64,000 nucleotides of DNA from Tetramitus jugosus (lineage: Eukaryota > Heterolobosea > Eutetramitea > Acrasida > Vahlkampfiidae): positions 395,823-459,822 of the forward strand of contig OW569377.1 of NCBI GenBank assembly GCA_937625935.1. The letters run 5' to 3'. Numbering within the stretch: the stretch's first letter is position 1; each line of letters starts with the position of its first letter. The position numbers were made by a program, and so were the translations under genes. Below, piece by piece: positions 51,285 through 60,589 of the stretch. Below the pieces are notes generated by a model, which worked only from the letters and a program-made list of their open reading frames with translations, did no database searches and was not told the origin of the DNA.

Positions 51285-51929
51285 ATGTCTCCCACAAACT
51301 CCCAACTTCACATTCGGAGGGCAACAAAGGATGATGTCACTCTTCTCACACTCATCGGCAGCCAAATGTATCGAGACACCTTTGACAATCAAAATACTGA
51401 AGAAAATATGAGAGCCTATTGCCAAGTGGCTTTTGGTCATCAACAACAATTGACTGAATTGTTAGATTCACGGAACATCATCATATTCGTCGAAGTTGAT
51501 TGGTGTGCTGATGTAGAAGATTGCATCCGAACAACATCAGGTGAAGAACGTTTACAATTGTTGAAGAACAAGTTTACAAGCAGGAATAACGAACAACTGG
51601 TACCTAGACTTGTGATAGCGTACAGTAAACTTACTCATAGCGCGGATGAGCCATTTCTTTCGTACAAACAGAATGATACAGTTGAGTTGTGTCGCTTCTA
51701 TGTTCTTCAAGAATGGCATTCAAGAGGGGTTGCTCACCGACTAATGCAAGAGTGTTTGAGAATTGCTCGTGAAGAATTAAGTTGTAAGTCCATCTGGTTG
51801 GGTGTATGGGAGCATAATCATAGAGCCCAAAAATTTTATGGCAAGTATAAGTTTGAATCTGTTGGTGAGCATGTCTTTCAGATGGGAGATGACGCACAGA
51901 CAGATTATGTTATGGAGTTGATTTTGTAA
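51285..51929 (+). CDS. GNAT-family N-acetyltransferase
   Basis: A 214-aa protein. ATG 51285 is chosen because the frame above begins at TTG and the GNAT fold starts right after it (LHIRRATKDDVTLLTLIG). Strand 4 and the acetyl-CoA loop are seen in VELCRFYVLQEWHSRGVAHR (R/Q-x-x-G-x-A), followed by IWLGVWEHNHRAQKFYGKY, a typical motif B with Tyr. It transfers an acetyl group from acetyl-CoA to an amine. The substrate is unknown; simple single-domain members often act on small molecules. Confidence 0.85.
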   Translation: MSPTNSQLHIRRATKDDVTLLTLIGSQMYRDTFDNQNTEENMRAYCQVAFGHQQQLTELLDSRNIIIFVEVDWCADVEDCIRTTSGEERLQLLKNKFTSRNNEQLVPRLVIAYSKLTHSADEPFLSYKQNDTVELCRFYVLQEWHSRGVAHRLMQECLRIAREELSCKSIWLGVWEHNHRAQKFYGKYKFESVGEHVFQMGDDAQTDYVMELIL

Positions 51930-52581
51930 TGAAGGTTCCACTTTTGTATACTATCATCTTTTGCTTCTTCAAATGTTGATGTCATCAAAGCTAGTCTCAT
52001 TCAAGTCTTCATGGTGTTCTCTCGTATTTCCCTCCCTTTGCCTTCTTGGCTTTCCGCAGCGCACCTCTGCCGTCGACTTCCTCCGCGGTGCTCAGTGATC
52101 CCTAGGCATCCTGAGGCTGCTTTGTACTCATTTCAAAAAGGACCAAAGTATCACACTTTGCTGGTGATTCAGTTGGTTGTTAGTTGTACTGCCTCGGTGG
52201 CATTGTTGTGTGGGTGCAAGCTAAAATTGATTACTAATTTAATGTTTACAACTCCGAACATAGTTGGGTACCTAATGAATTCAGTTTCATTTCCACTCTC
52301 ACTGATTTGTAAAAGTTCTTATGGAAGTGTGGGGTAGGCAAGTGGGGTGGGTAATTTAGGAGTAGTATCTTGAAGTCAACAGCTCTTGTTGTAAGATTAA
52401 AAAAATGCATTTTCCCCTTGACAGCACAAAGCACAGAAGAGGTCCACAAAATACATGTATTTCTTTTTTTCTGGTATGCTTCGGGTGTTTAGAGAATGGC
52501 AAGGCATTCAGACGAAGATCTGCGGTCGTGAAATTAGAAACCAAAAACCTTGCGAATGGGATCAAACAAAAAGAAAAAAAG
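51930..52581. other. Intergenic region upstream of the repeat-protein gene
   Basis: About 650 bp. A frame at 52011-52337 starts with ATG and has a GC-richer first third (near 52030-52125), but nothing is recognisable in it. The long frame that joins the repeat protein from 52405 has unprotein-like composition before ATG 52582 and is read as leader. Confidence 0.4.
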
Positions 52582-53913
52582 ATGTCCACACAATCGGCTC
52601 GTAAGTATGATACCCCAAGTGAGAACAACCATACAGCTATCAAACGAAGGAGAATCAATGAAAGTGAGGAGAATGATTACGTAGGGATGGGAATTTGTTC
52701 TTTTCTCTGCAGGGATGTCTGGTCAAAACTCATCGAGTATTGTGACACTCGAGAGTGGTTGCAATTGAGTTATACTTGCAAAGGAATCAATCAATTCAAC
52801 TTCAATCGATTGCTCATGTTCAACAAGACGAGGACACTAAAACGCCTTTTAAGTAAGGAAGAGATTGAACACTGGTTTCGATTGGCTAAAGGAACACTGT
52901 TCAATGTCAACTTGAGCGGACATCCAAATGTGGTGAATCAACATTTGCAACTGTTGGAAGGCATTCACACGCTCTCTATGTTTTGTTGCACGAATATCAC
53001 AGATGACGCATTCACTTATTTGTCTGGTATTCATACAATCAATATACATGGTTGTGAGCAAATCACAGACAAAGCAATTCAATTTTTGACAGGAATTCAT
53101 ACACTCAATATGAGTTATTGTCACAAGGTTACAGGCAATTCATTTTGTCACTTGACTGGAATTCACACACTCGACATGAGTCATTGCAATCAAATCACAG
53201 ACAACGCATTTGCTTATTTGACTGGTATTCACACACTTTATATGCGTGATTGTGAGGGTATCACAGACAATGCATTTCGTCATATAGTTGGCATTCACAC
53301 GCTTGATATAAGTCATTGCCATCAAATTACAGATCAAGCCTTTTCTCATTTGGCCGGTATACATACACTCGGTATGGGAAATTGTGACAGGATAACAGGC
53401 GACACATTTTGTCATTTAGCTGGTATTCACACACTAAATATGAGTGGCTGCAAGAATGTATCAGACACTGCATTTCCTCATCTGACAGATATTCACACAC
53501 TTGATATTAGTTATTGTCATGAAATATCAGATCGAACCTTTGCTTGTTTGACTGGTATTCACACACTGAATATGAGTGGTTGCGAGCAAATCACGGATGA
53601 TTCATTCCGTTATTTGGCTGGTGTTCACACACTGGATATTAGTGGTTGTAAGAATATCTCAGACAATGCATTTCCTCATTTGGGAGGCATTCACACGTTG
53701 TATATGTTTGGATGTCAAAAATTGATCACAGACAAAGCATTCCTTTATCTGAAAGGAATTAACAAACTCAGTTGGACTGATTCTGAGCGAGACAATGCCT
53801 TTATAGAAAAAGTAGTTGGTTATTTCGAATCCAGTTCAACAATTACTATTCGAACGACTCAAAAGAATCTTCCACTAGATCAGGCGTGGATTGATTACAG
53901 TCAGGCATGGTGA
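52582..53913 (+). CDS. F-box-like protein with twelve 22-residue Leu-rich repeats
   Basis: A 443-aa protein from ATG 52582, after an A-rich leader; ATG 52405 would add 59 unlikely residues. An F-box-like helical segment (about 40-75: SFLCRDVWSKLIEYCD, then LSYTCKGINQF) is followed by twelve repeats of 22 residues (66 bp), consensus L-x-G-I-H-T-L-x-M-S-x-C-x-x-I-T-D-x-A-F-x-x. The repeats span about residues 125-395, with a degraded thirteenth. The regular I-H-T-L and Cys positions give a cysteine-type LRR solenoid. An SCF adaptor role is inferred. DNA repeats are diverged enough to be stable. Confidence 0.75.
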   Translation: MSTQSARKYDTPSENNHTAIKRRRINESEENDYVGMGICSFLCRDVWSKLIEYCDTREWLQLSYTCKGINQFNFNRLLMFNKTRTLKRLLSKEEIEHWFRLAKGTLFNVNLSGHPNVVNQHLQLLEGIHTLSMFCCTNITDDAFTYLSGIHTINIHGCEQITDKAIQFLTGIHTLNMSYCHKVTGNSFCHLTGIHTLDMSHCNQITDNAFAYLTGIHTLYMRDCEGITDNAFRHIVGIHTLDISHCHQITDQAFSHLAGIHTLGMGNCDRITGDTFCHLAGIHTLNMSGCKNVSDTAFPHLTDIHTLDISYCHEISDRTFACLTGIHTLNMSGCEQITDDSFRYLAGVHTLDISGCKNISDNAFPHLGGIHTLYMFGCQKLITDKAFLYLKGINKLSWTDSERDNAFIEKVVGYFESSSTITIRTTQKNLPLDQAWIDYSQAW

Positions 53914-54106
53914 TTTCCATCACACAATTTGGACATCCAATGTACGATGTCGGTGACATTGAGACTACATGTGCAACTTTGAGGGAATCTGTGAGAACAA
54001 AGCATAAATGAGAACATAAGATTGCGAAATCTGAATCTTAGTGTAATGGATAGTGATAAATCAAATAATTGTATTTGTTGTCAGATCAGTCAATCTTTAG
54101 CATTAT

Positions 54107-55420
54107 TTATGCGTACTTGTGTAACTCTGGATCAGCTAGTAGCTTGTCCATGTGTACTCGAAGCAAACTGAGTTGAATAGATATAGTACCTTTTGTTTTT
54201 CCTTCCACAAGCTTAAAGACACCGTCCAGAATCGTAGGTATCTCACCAACAAAGTATGGAGTTTCATGGTGCTCAAACGCGATCGAGTACAGATCGAAGG
54301 ACGCCCATGATGTTGCAAATACGTCAGTACCAAACAGCACATTCATATCACTTGGTTTCACTTTGGGTGTCACAGTAATCCAGTCGATAAACGATTGAAC
54401 AAAAGCAGGAGTCACCTGATTAATCGCCCTGCGAGAAAAGGTGGCAGCGTGGGAAAGAGGAGATGTGATTAGTTCGTTGACAGTCATACGATCTGTTTGA
54501 CCATTCATAACCACATAACCAACATAATCGGAAGGTAAAGGTGGTTGTATCTTCTTCCGGACATTACAAGCATGTAACAGACAAGTCTTGGAGTTTGATG
54601 GAAGATCTCTCGCTTTAGTAATGAGCCTCCACAAGTGGGAACAAAGAGCGTCATTGGTACTGATCCATGAAGTGGTAGCTGTATTGGAATTAGCAGCCTT
54701 CTTCATTTCTTGCAATTCTTTGGCAGAAAACTCAATGAGTTTAGCGGTACACATCGGCAACTTAGCAAGCAACTCTTCATAATTTGGTGCCTCATCACTC
54801 TGATGCCAAAGAGGAAAAGAAGTCGGTGGAGGATTTACGCCAGATGAACGGATAAGTGTGCGATCAAGCACAGGTGGAACATATGGCTGATTGTTATGAA
54901 TGTTTGCCCATTTGTGCATAATCATAGAATTGGTTTCAGCATCACCGAGTTGATGAAGCATCTCTGAAACCAGAATGATACCACCACAAGTAAAGTAAGT
55001 GATCTGAACTTGCCAAACTGGATCATCTGGTTTGGTCCATTGTGTACAAATGCCCTTTGGCAATTGATCATAATCTCCCATGTCGAAATCGTCCAATCTC
55101 ATATCAGCATGTGCAACAATGAATGGAACTCCAACATCGTTACACTCAATGTACCATTTCCTGTCTTCCACATTCGCTGTTCCAGCCATCAGAGGGAAAT
55201 CAACGAGCAACTTGGCTAACGAAGCTTTCATGCTTTCTGGTCTCATAAAATTTGCATTCTTCTTTTCATTCTTATACACGAATTGAAAGTGGAATGATGT
55301 TGTGGGAGCAAGGTTATCAAACGGAGATAATTCGATGACTTGATGTTTGGATGGCTTAATCGGCTTGATGAACTCGAGAGATTGTCTTGTTACAATGGTA
55401 TCAGCAACGGGATGGGACAT
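54107..55420 (-). CDS. BAHD-type acyltransferase (HXXXD)
   Basis: A 437-aa protein. ATG 55418-55420 is chosen over the TTG-started extension. The catalytic motif HQLGD (His156, Asp160) sits where the HXXXD of BAHD/CoA-dependent acyltransferases is expected, and DVFATSWASFDLY near 370 corresponds to the region of the DFGWG motif, though DFGWG itself is not kept. KASLAKLLVDFPLMAG and the CTQWTKPDDPVWQVQI strand also fit. It should transfer an acyl group from CoA to an alcohol or amine. Members occur in plants, fungi and some protists. The substrate is unknown. Confidence 0.75.
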   Translation of the reverse strand: MSHPVADTIVTRQSLEFIKPIKPSKHQVIELSPFDNLAPTTSFHFQFVYKNEKKNANFMRPESMKASLAKLLVDFPLMAGTANVEDRKWYIECNDVGVPFIVAHADMRLDDFDMGDYDQLPKGICTQWTKPDDPVWQVQITYFTCGGIILVSEMLHQLGDAETNSMIMHKWANIHNNQPYVPPVLDRTLIRSSGVNPPPTSFPLWHQSDEAPNYEELLAKLPMCTAKLIEFSAKELQEMKKAANSNTATTSWISTNDALCSHLWRLITKARDLPSNSKTCLLHACNVRKKIQPPLPSDYVGYVVMNGQTDRMTVNELITSPLSHAATFSRRAINQVTPAFVQSFIDWITVTPKVKPSDMNVLFGTDVFATSWASFDLYSIAFEHHETPYFVGEIPTILDGVFKLVEGKTKGTISIQLSLLRVHMDKLLADPELHKYA

Positions 55421-56419
55421 AATTGAGTTTTCTTTGTGTTTTTTGTTTTTTGTCCTCAAGCTCTAAACATCAAGTTTGTATCAATCTCAAGGTTGAGAGT
55501 TTCTAATTATCCGACCCCAATTTTTTTTGTGTATTCAATGGGTGCATGGTGTTTGACATGTCAAAACAATAAACCGATTTCTGTAAATGACAGGACATAA
55601 AATTTTCCTGTCATTCCTTGAACGTCAATTATCTTGCCACATTATTCAGCCACATCGTTGTAGAGGGCATACACAACACTTACCTCGCCTTTCAGGTCTA
55701 CATGAGAGTCAGAACGTCAGAGGAAGTTCAACTACAGTCACCTCCACTGTTCAATGCTATTCAATATAGTTTAGGAAAGGAATGAACAACAGCTCTTGCA
55801 CAGGTATAAATGGTATCCACAATGGATTGGAACAACTTCTTTTTGTCCACTGACTGGTACGCTGACAGACAATATGCTTACTTTTGAAAATGAATGCCAT
55901 GAGCTCCAACGGAACTACCAGCGCCTTTGCTGATTGATTTAAATTCAACTGGTGGTCTTGTGACTTGGTTAGAGTGTACCTTTCATTGAAGAAGATGAAA
56001 ATATATTCATCATATCAATCTTGAAACAGAGAAATTAAGAGTCGATGAAATTTTTGTTGGTTCTTACAGGCATGCCTTTCAAATTCATATTTTCAGGCTA
56101 TCATGGTTAAAAGATATCTTCCCCTCTTACTTGACTATTGATATTGGGCATATACCTTTCGACGATTCTCATCCAAAATTAGTATCTGAACACAGTTAAC
56201 TGACATTTTTGTTGTGACACTGGTTGTTTCTCCTTCACATAAGGACTACAAAATCAACAACAACAACAAGAAAAAACAAAACTGAATCGACTGATATTAC
56301 TAGCTCATAAACTTCAGGTCGGATGATTATTTATTTGAATTATTTTCGCTGAAGTGAATCACTCCAACAAACGGTAAAATTCAATTGATGAAATCATGAC
56401 AAGGAAAGTGGTGTTATAG
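55421..56419. other. Gene-free stretch, nothing recognised
   Basis: About 1 kb of A/T-rich sequence with short frames only. I see no RNA gene, repeat or motif. It begins the gene-poor distal part of the window. Confidence 0.5.
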
Positions 56420-56640
56420 ATGGTGACTTCCTTCAAGAAAAGAGTTCGTCCTCGTGGTTGTGTCAGTGAAGCTGACAACATCTACGAGATGGAAAAAATT
56501 TTGGCTGTTGGTTTTAGCCATCAGTTCAAAGTTCGTTGGAAGCACTATAAGGCTGATGAGGATTCGTGATCTCAGTGAAGTGAAAGCAAAACCAAACAAA
56601 AGTTTAGCAAAAAACGAACTCATGTGGTGAAGAACAAGCG
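56420..56640 (+). pseudogene. Chromodomain relic with nonsense codon
   Basis: From ATG 56420 the frame reads DNIYEMEKILAVGFSHQFKV, then RWKHYKADEDS, then TGA at 56567-56569 exactly where chromodomains have Trp (TGG to TGA), and continues basic beyond it (KRTHVVKNKR). The first aromatic and the W-K pair are kept. It is a single-domain remnant, perhaps from a retroelement integrase tail or a host chromatin protein. Confidence 0.65.
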
Positions 56641-57205
56641 ATGTGTATTTTGGGAGATGCGCAGAAGAAGGTGAAGAAGAGTGAAAAAAACAAATTAGAA
56701 GGTCGTGGTTTTGTACTTTTTGACGAGCAGAATAGAATCCTGGACTCAGTTCTGAACAATTTTAAGACATGTCGCTATAGAGTAAGTGCATTCATGTCTA
56801 CTTACCACGTTCTACTCTGAATCAATTCTCTCAATTGTTTACAACTGAAATTACATCCTGGGGTAGCGATTGGAAGAGAGTATAACATCTGGACATTCCC
56901 CCGTAGAGTAGACATTGTGAAACTTTGTTGTTTCACATTATTGTTGGTTCTTTGGTACAGAAATAATGGGCAACTCAGTGTTTCTGTTTGATGTATTACT
57001 TTCTCTGCCCGTACGCGCATAGAAAAAACCCTATAAGCGGTTATAGATGACGCGGCAAAAATTCCCCCAAAAAAATTAACCGTTACGTTCGTCCAGATTT
57101 ACAAATCATGCTCTATTGTTTGCATGTGGAATAAGTGATATGTACTCGAGCTCTAGCAATTACACAGTATCCAACATTAATCTTCGTCTTCTTTTTCCGA
57201 TTGGC
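56641..57205. other. Non-coding stretch, nothing recognised
   Basis: Short frames without family resemblance. No structure was noted apart from A-rich tracts near 57020-57080. Confidence 0.4.
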
Positions 57206-57470
57206 TTCTTCATCAGTTCACAACACCACTTCAGAACATGTACACCAACACTGTTACAATTATCACTACTCTCATCCTCTCCAACGTATCATCAATAGCT
57301 ATACATTGCTTCTCACTTCTCATTCTTCGTATCCATGCACTGCTTCTCTTCATCAGTTCACACAACACCAGAACATCACCTCTTCTACATCAATCACCAC
57401 ACTGTCATAATTACCACTACTTACTTTCGTCCCCTCCAACTCATCATCAATAAATTTGAACAGCTATACA
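57206..57470. repeat. Imperfect tandem duplication of about 140 bp
   Basis: TTCATCAGTTCACAACACCA near 57210 recurs as TTCATCAGTTCACACAACAC near 57352. Both are followed by related C/A/T-rich sequence (GAACAT, CACTGT, AATTA-CACTAC, CATCAATA). The unit is about 140 bp, with many substitutions and small gaps. No gene is evident. Confidence 0.55.
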
Positions 57471-57929
57471 ACTTTACGTTTTGTGCGATCGTACGGTGTG
57501 ATAGTTCTCGTTCTTCCGTTTCAAGTCGTACCATCTCCGGTTACAAATAGTCACATTCTTACTGTCATATCATTCTTGTTCTTGTCACGACGTACCAGAT
57601 CTTGTGAGTACTTGCTTCGTGTCGTCGAGATATGAGAAAACGTCAGGAAACGTGTTCAGAAATGAATACAATGATTTTATGGGATACAGGACAATGCTTA
57701 AGTGACGTTCAAGGTTTGGGATCAAACTTACCTGCTTTGTCGCATCTTGTTGTTGTTGTGTAGACATTGACTACTGTAGCAATTGTCATTACCACCCGAC
57801 AATCTAAGGGGACAAGATGATTCGAGGTGTTTTGGCGGTCAGACAGTTTGATACGACAATGGAAAGGAATAACGTCTCAAGAAGAATTACCAAATACGGT
57901 AACGCAGTACCTGGTGTGTGCCAGAGATC

Positions 57930-58491
57930 TTAAGCACTTCTACTTCGGAAATGACAAGTTTGTGGAGAGCGCGCGATGGAAGGTAGATGAAATGATTGCA
58001 GGTGATTCTTCAGCACACATCGATGACGAAAGTGAAGTGGTATACACCATTGATGACTATGGAGATGATGAAACTCGACCAGATATTTCATGTGATGCAA
58101 CTGCTGCAAACACTGATCCAGCATCAATCCACCAAAAAAATTGTGGGGTTTATCTGAAACACCCTCGCCTCCCATCGAATCACTTTCTTCATCCTCTCCT
58201 AGGGATTCAAATTCATGAATGTCTATTAAAGTTTGTGTTATCGGCATCATCTCATCGCTGAGCTTAAACACATCGTCGCTTGGGGTGAGGTTTCGCTGGT
58301 TCTGCATTGACATGTTGCCGATCTAATTGTTGCTGACGTTTTGCATTTCTTTTGTCATTCCTTTTCTCTTTCTTGGTTCTTGGTCTTGCACACTTCTTCA
58401 TCCTGTTCTCTTGTCGTTTGCGTTTGTGAGTATATTTTATTTTGTTGGTGAAACAAAACAAATTTTTGTATTCATCACATAAATTTATCAT
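57930..58491 (-). pseudogene. Possible frameshifted basic/acidic protein relic
   Basis: On the minus strand, a Lys/Arg-rich frame (58264-58491, with TKKEKRNDKRNAKRQQQ) overlaps a second frame (57930-58313) that begins with an acidic, coding-like segment (DIHEFESLGEDEESDSMGGE). A one-base frame change near 58270-58310 would join them. The opposite strand also has an open, acidic frame (57827-58261, starting only at non-ATG), so which strand was coding is not settled. Confidence 0.25.
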
Positions 58492-58879
58492 CCCACAGTT
58501 TTAGGGAATATAGCAACAACACAAAATATCACAAGCCAATCCTATCCACCAACATTGCCCAACAACCCACTTTCGCGCCATTTTTTGTTGAAGTTTCAAT
58601 AATAATTGAAAATCTTTGCCACAAGACCAAGTGAAAGAAGCCCAGTCCTTGAGGTCGTGTTCCTCGTTCTGATGAATTTTCTTCACCATGTGTAGTTTTG
58701 ATTATATACTTCTCAATACTCAATCGATCTTGTTATGACATGTTCCTTGAATTTTTGTGTACATCATCCTCAAATTTTGAGATGGTGTGGGTGCCTCAAA
58801 TATTTCAGTGACCTCGTCCTTCTTTTCAACTGTATCATTGGTTAGTGGTGTTATCTTCTCAACTTCCCTGCACTACCAG

Positions 58880-59050
58880 CGGATTAGGTAATTTTACCTA
58901 GGTAAACTCTACCGAGTAGGTGACACTTTTTACCTGGTATTCTGAGAACCAGGTAATTGAACTAGTAGAAACCAGGTAAAATACTAGGTAAATGGATGCG
59001 ACAAATTTGTGAATTGAACCTGGTAATTTTATCTAGTATGAAGCAAGTAA
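58880..59050. repeat. Cluster of AGGTAA-type short repeats
   Basis: Within about 170 bp the words ACCAGGTAA, CTAGGTAA, TTAGGTAA and their complements TACCTGGT and TTACCTAGG occur about ten times in both orientations, with irregular 10-30 bp spacing. The density is well above chance in this A/T-rich region. This could be a protein-binding array, a decayed minisatellite, or splice-donor-like words by accident. Confidence 0.6.
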
Positions 59051-59074
59051 ATGAATGAAGCTTATATCTCATAT

Positions 59075-59404
59075 TTACTGCTGTGTTGATGCACAATCAA
59101 TACACAGATACCGATTCTTATGTTCCTTGGTTGGAGCTGCACAGGTGCCACAGATTATGTTGGAACATTCATCACCAGAACAAATATGAGAGCAATCTCC
59201 ACAGAACAGCTTCTTGCAGTATATACATTGCCTTAATTGTAACAGTTGGTGCAAGTAGTTCTCTTTCTACCTCTGGTACTTCTCTGAGACTGGGCTCTTC
59301 TTGATGTTCCTCTGCTTCAGTAGTTAATTCATCCAATCCGAGCAGAGCTATATTTAATCTGAGTATTTCCTTTGTAGTTACCCTGTTTTCGATGCAGAAA
59401 GCAT
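59075..59404 (-). pseudogene. Cys-rich zinc-finger relic with a frameshift
   Basis: The minus strand, ending at TAA 59075-59077, reads QCIYCKKLFCGDCSHICSGD, then ECSNIICGTCAAPTKEHKNR, then YLCIDC: eight or more Cys in C-x2-C pairs plus His, as in a treble-clef or B-box-like finger. The upstream acidic part (NRVTTKEILRLNIALLGLDE up to APTVTI) is in another frame, and the change lies near 59215-59235. No ATG is clear. It is a damaged gene or a missed exon border. Confidence 0.45.
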
Positions 59405-59765
59405 TCAAACTTCTCTAAACATCTAGATGAGTTAATGCTTTTCTGTCGCGAGTCTTTAACCGAATGACTGACTGTTTTACTATTCACGGTGAGTGTTCAT
59501 ACATTCTGGGGAAACGCGTCCCAACAGTTCTGACCAGTTCCCACTGACAGTACTACCGTAAGTAAGCATAAAAACTACACAATGGTCTGTGCTGGGAGAG
59601 TGAAGCAGATTATATCATAATTTATTCAACCATAGCTAGGAAGCTTCTGCGTACATCACGAATCATTCATTTAGAGGTCCTCGAATGCTGATTCAACTGA
59701 GGCATGTTTTTGCTTCATTTTGATATATTCGAGCAATGTTGTTGAGATCAAGATGTCTTGTTTTA

Positions 59766-60231
59766 TCAGAAATAGGTGTCCACCATCTTGGCAATAATAT
59801 CGCGCAGTGCAATTTCTGGATCGCCTCTTTCTTCTTGTTCTTTCTCACTTTCTAGTGCTTTATCGTCCACACTTGTTTCCCTCTTTTCTTTTTCAGAATT
59901 TTCTTCGGATGTGTTCTCCATCATTTTGAGATGGAGAAATTCTTTTTACAGTTTTCCGTAGATGTCATCGTACACTTCTTTGGCTAAAGGTTCCTCCCAT
60001 CCGTTTTTGTCCAATAATGCTTGTACAGCTAAGAAGAACCAACACCATGTTCCGCTTCTACCCCGTTAACATTTGAGTGTGCTTTGAAATTTCTGATTGG
60101 GCGCCTGCGTTAAGTACCTCAAAAATATTGAAGAGTTGTGCCCGTATTATTCTGTTTGAGACACGGGAGGGACTGATGTTTAAGCGTCGAATGCGTTCAA
60201 GGAGGATTTCAACATCGTTGTTGCTTTCCAT
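59766..60231 (-). pseudogene. Broken small acidic-protein gene
   Basis: ATG 60229-60231 starts MESNNDVEILLERIRRLNIS and runs into a stop after ...HTQMLTG. A second frame then gives AVQALLDKNGWEEPLAKEVY, then a TAA. After the TAA the same frame continues to MMENTSEENSEKEKRETSVD and a final TGA at 59766-59768. Skipping a 33-nt GTAG...TTAG segment nearly restores frame but leaves one base extra, so a one-base shift and one nonsense codon remain. No family is recognised. Confidence 0.4.
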
Positions 60232-60589
60232 TTTGTTGTTGGTTGTTTTTTTTCGGACAAATTTTACAAAGATAACCCACAACAAACAATATTAGCAAGA
60301 TGACGAGCAAGTCAGACGAAAAAACCCTTTTGCAAGAAGTCTTGGGTGAAAAAATATTTAAAAGGACTATCTCACTTTTTGGGAGGAAATGGCGTTAGAA
60401 ACTTGTGGGACCGACGAGAAAAAAACCCAGGAAAAACCCTTTATTTTGGTGCGTGATAGCAATGTTTGGGAAAAATGTATCGAGGTAGGGTATTTGTTCC
60501 AGTCATGTACTATTTTCTATCAAATCATATTTGGCATGGTTGAAATCCGCCAATGGTTATCTCACGAGTCTCGTTGAAGGCCACTTGAC
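60232..60589. other. Spacer with short ORFs only
   Basis: Two short + strand frames start with ATG near 60300 and 60389 (about 32 and 62 codons). Neither shows a known motif, and neither looks clearly coding. Confidence 0.35.
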
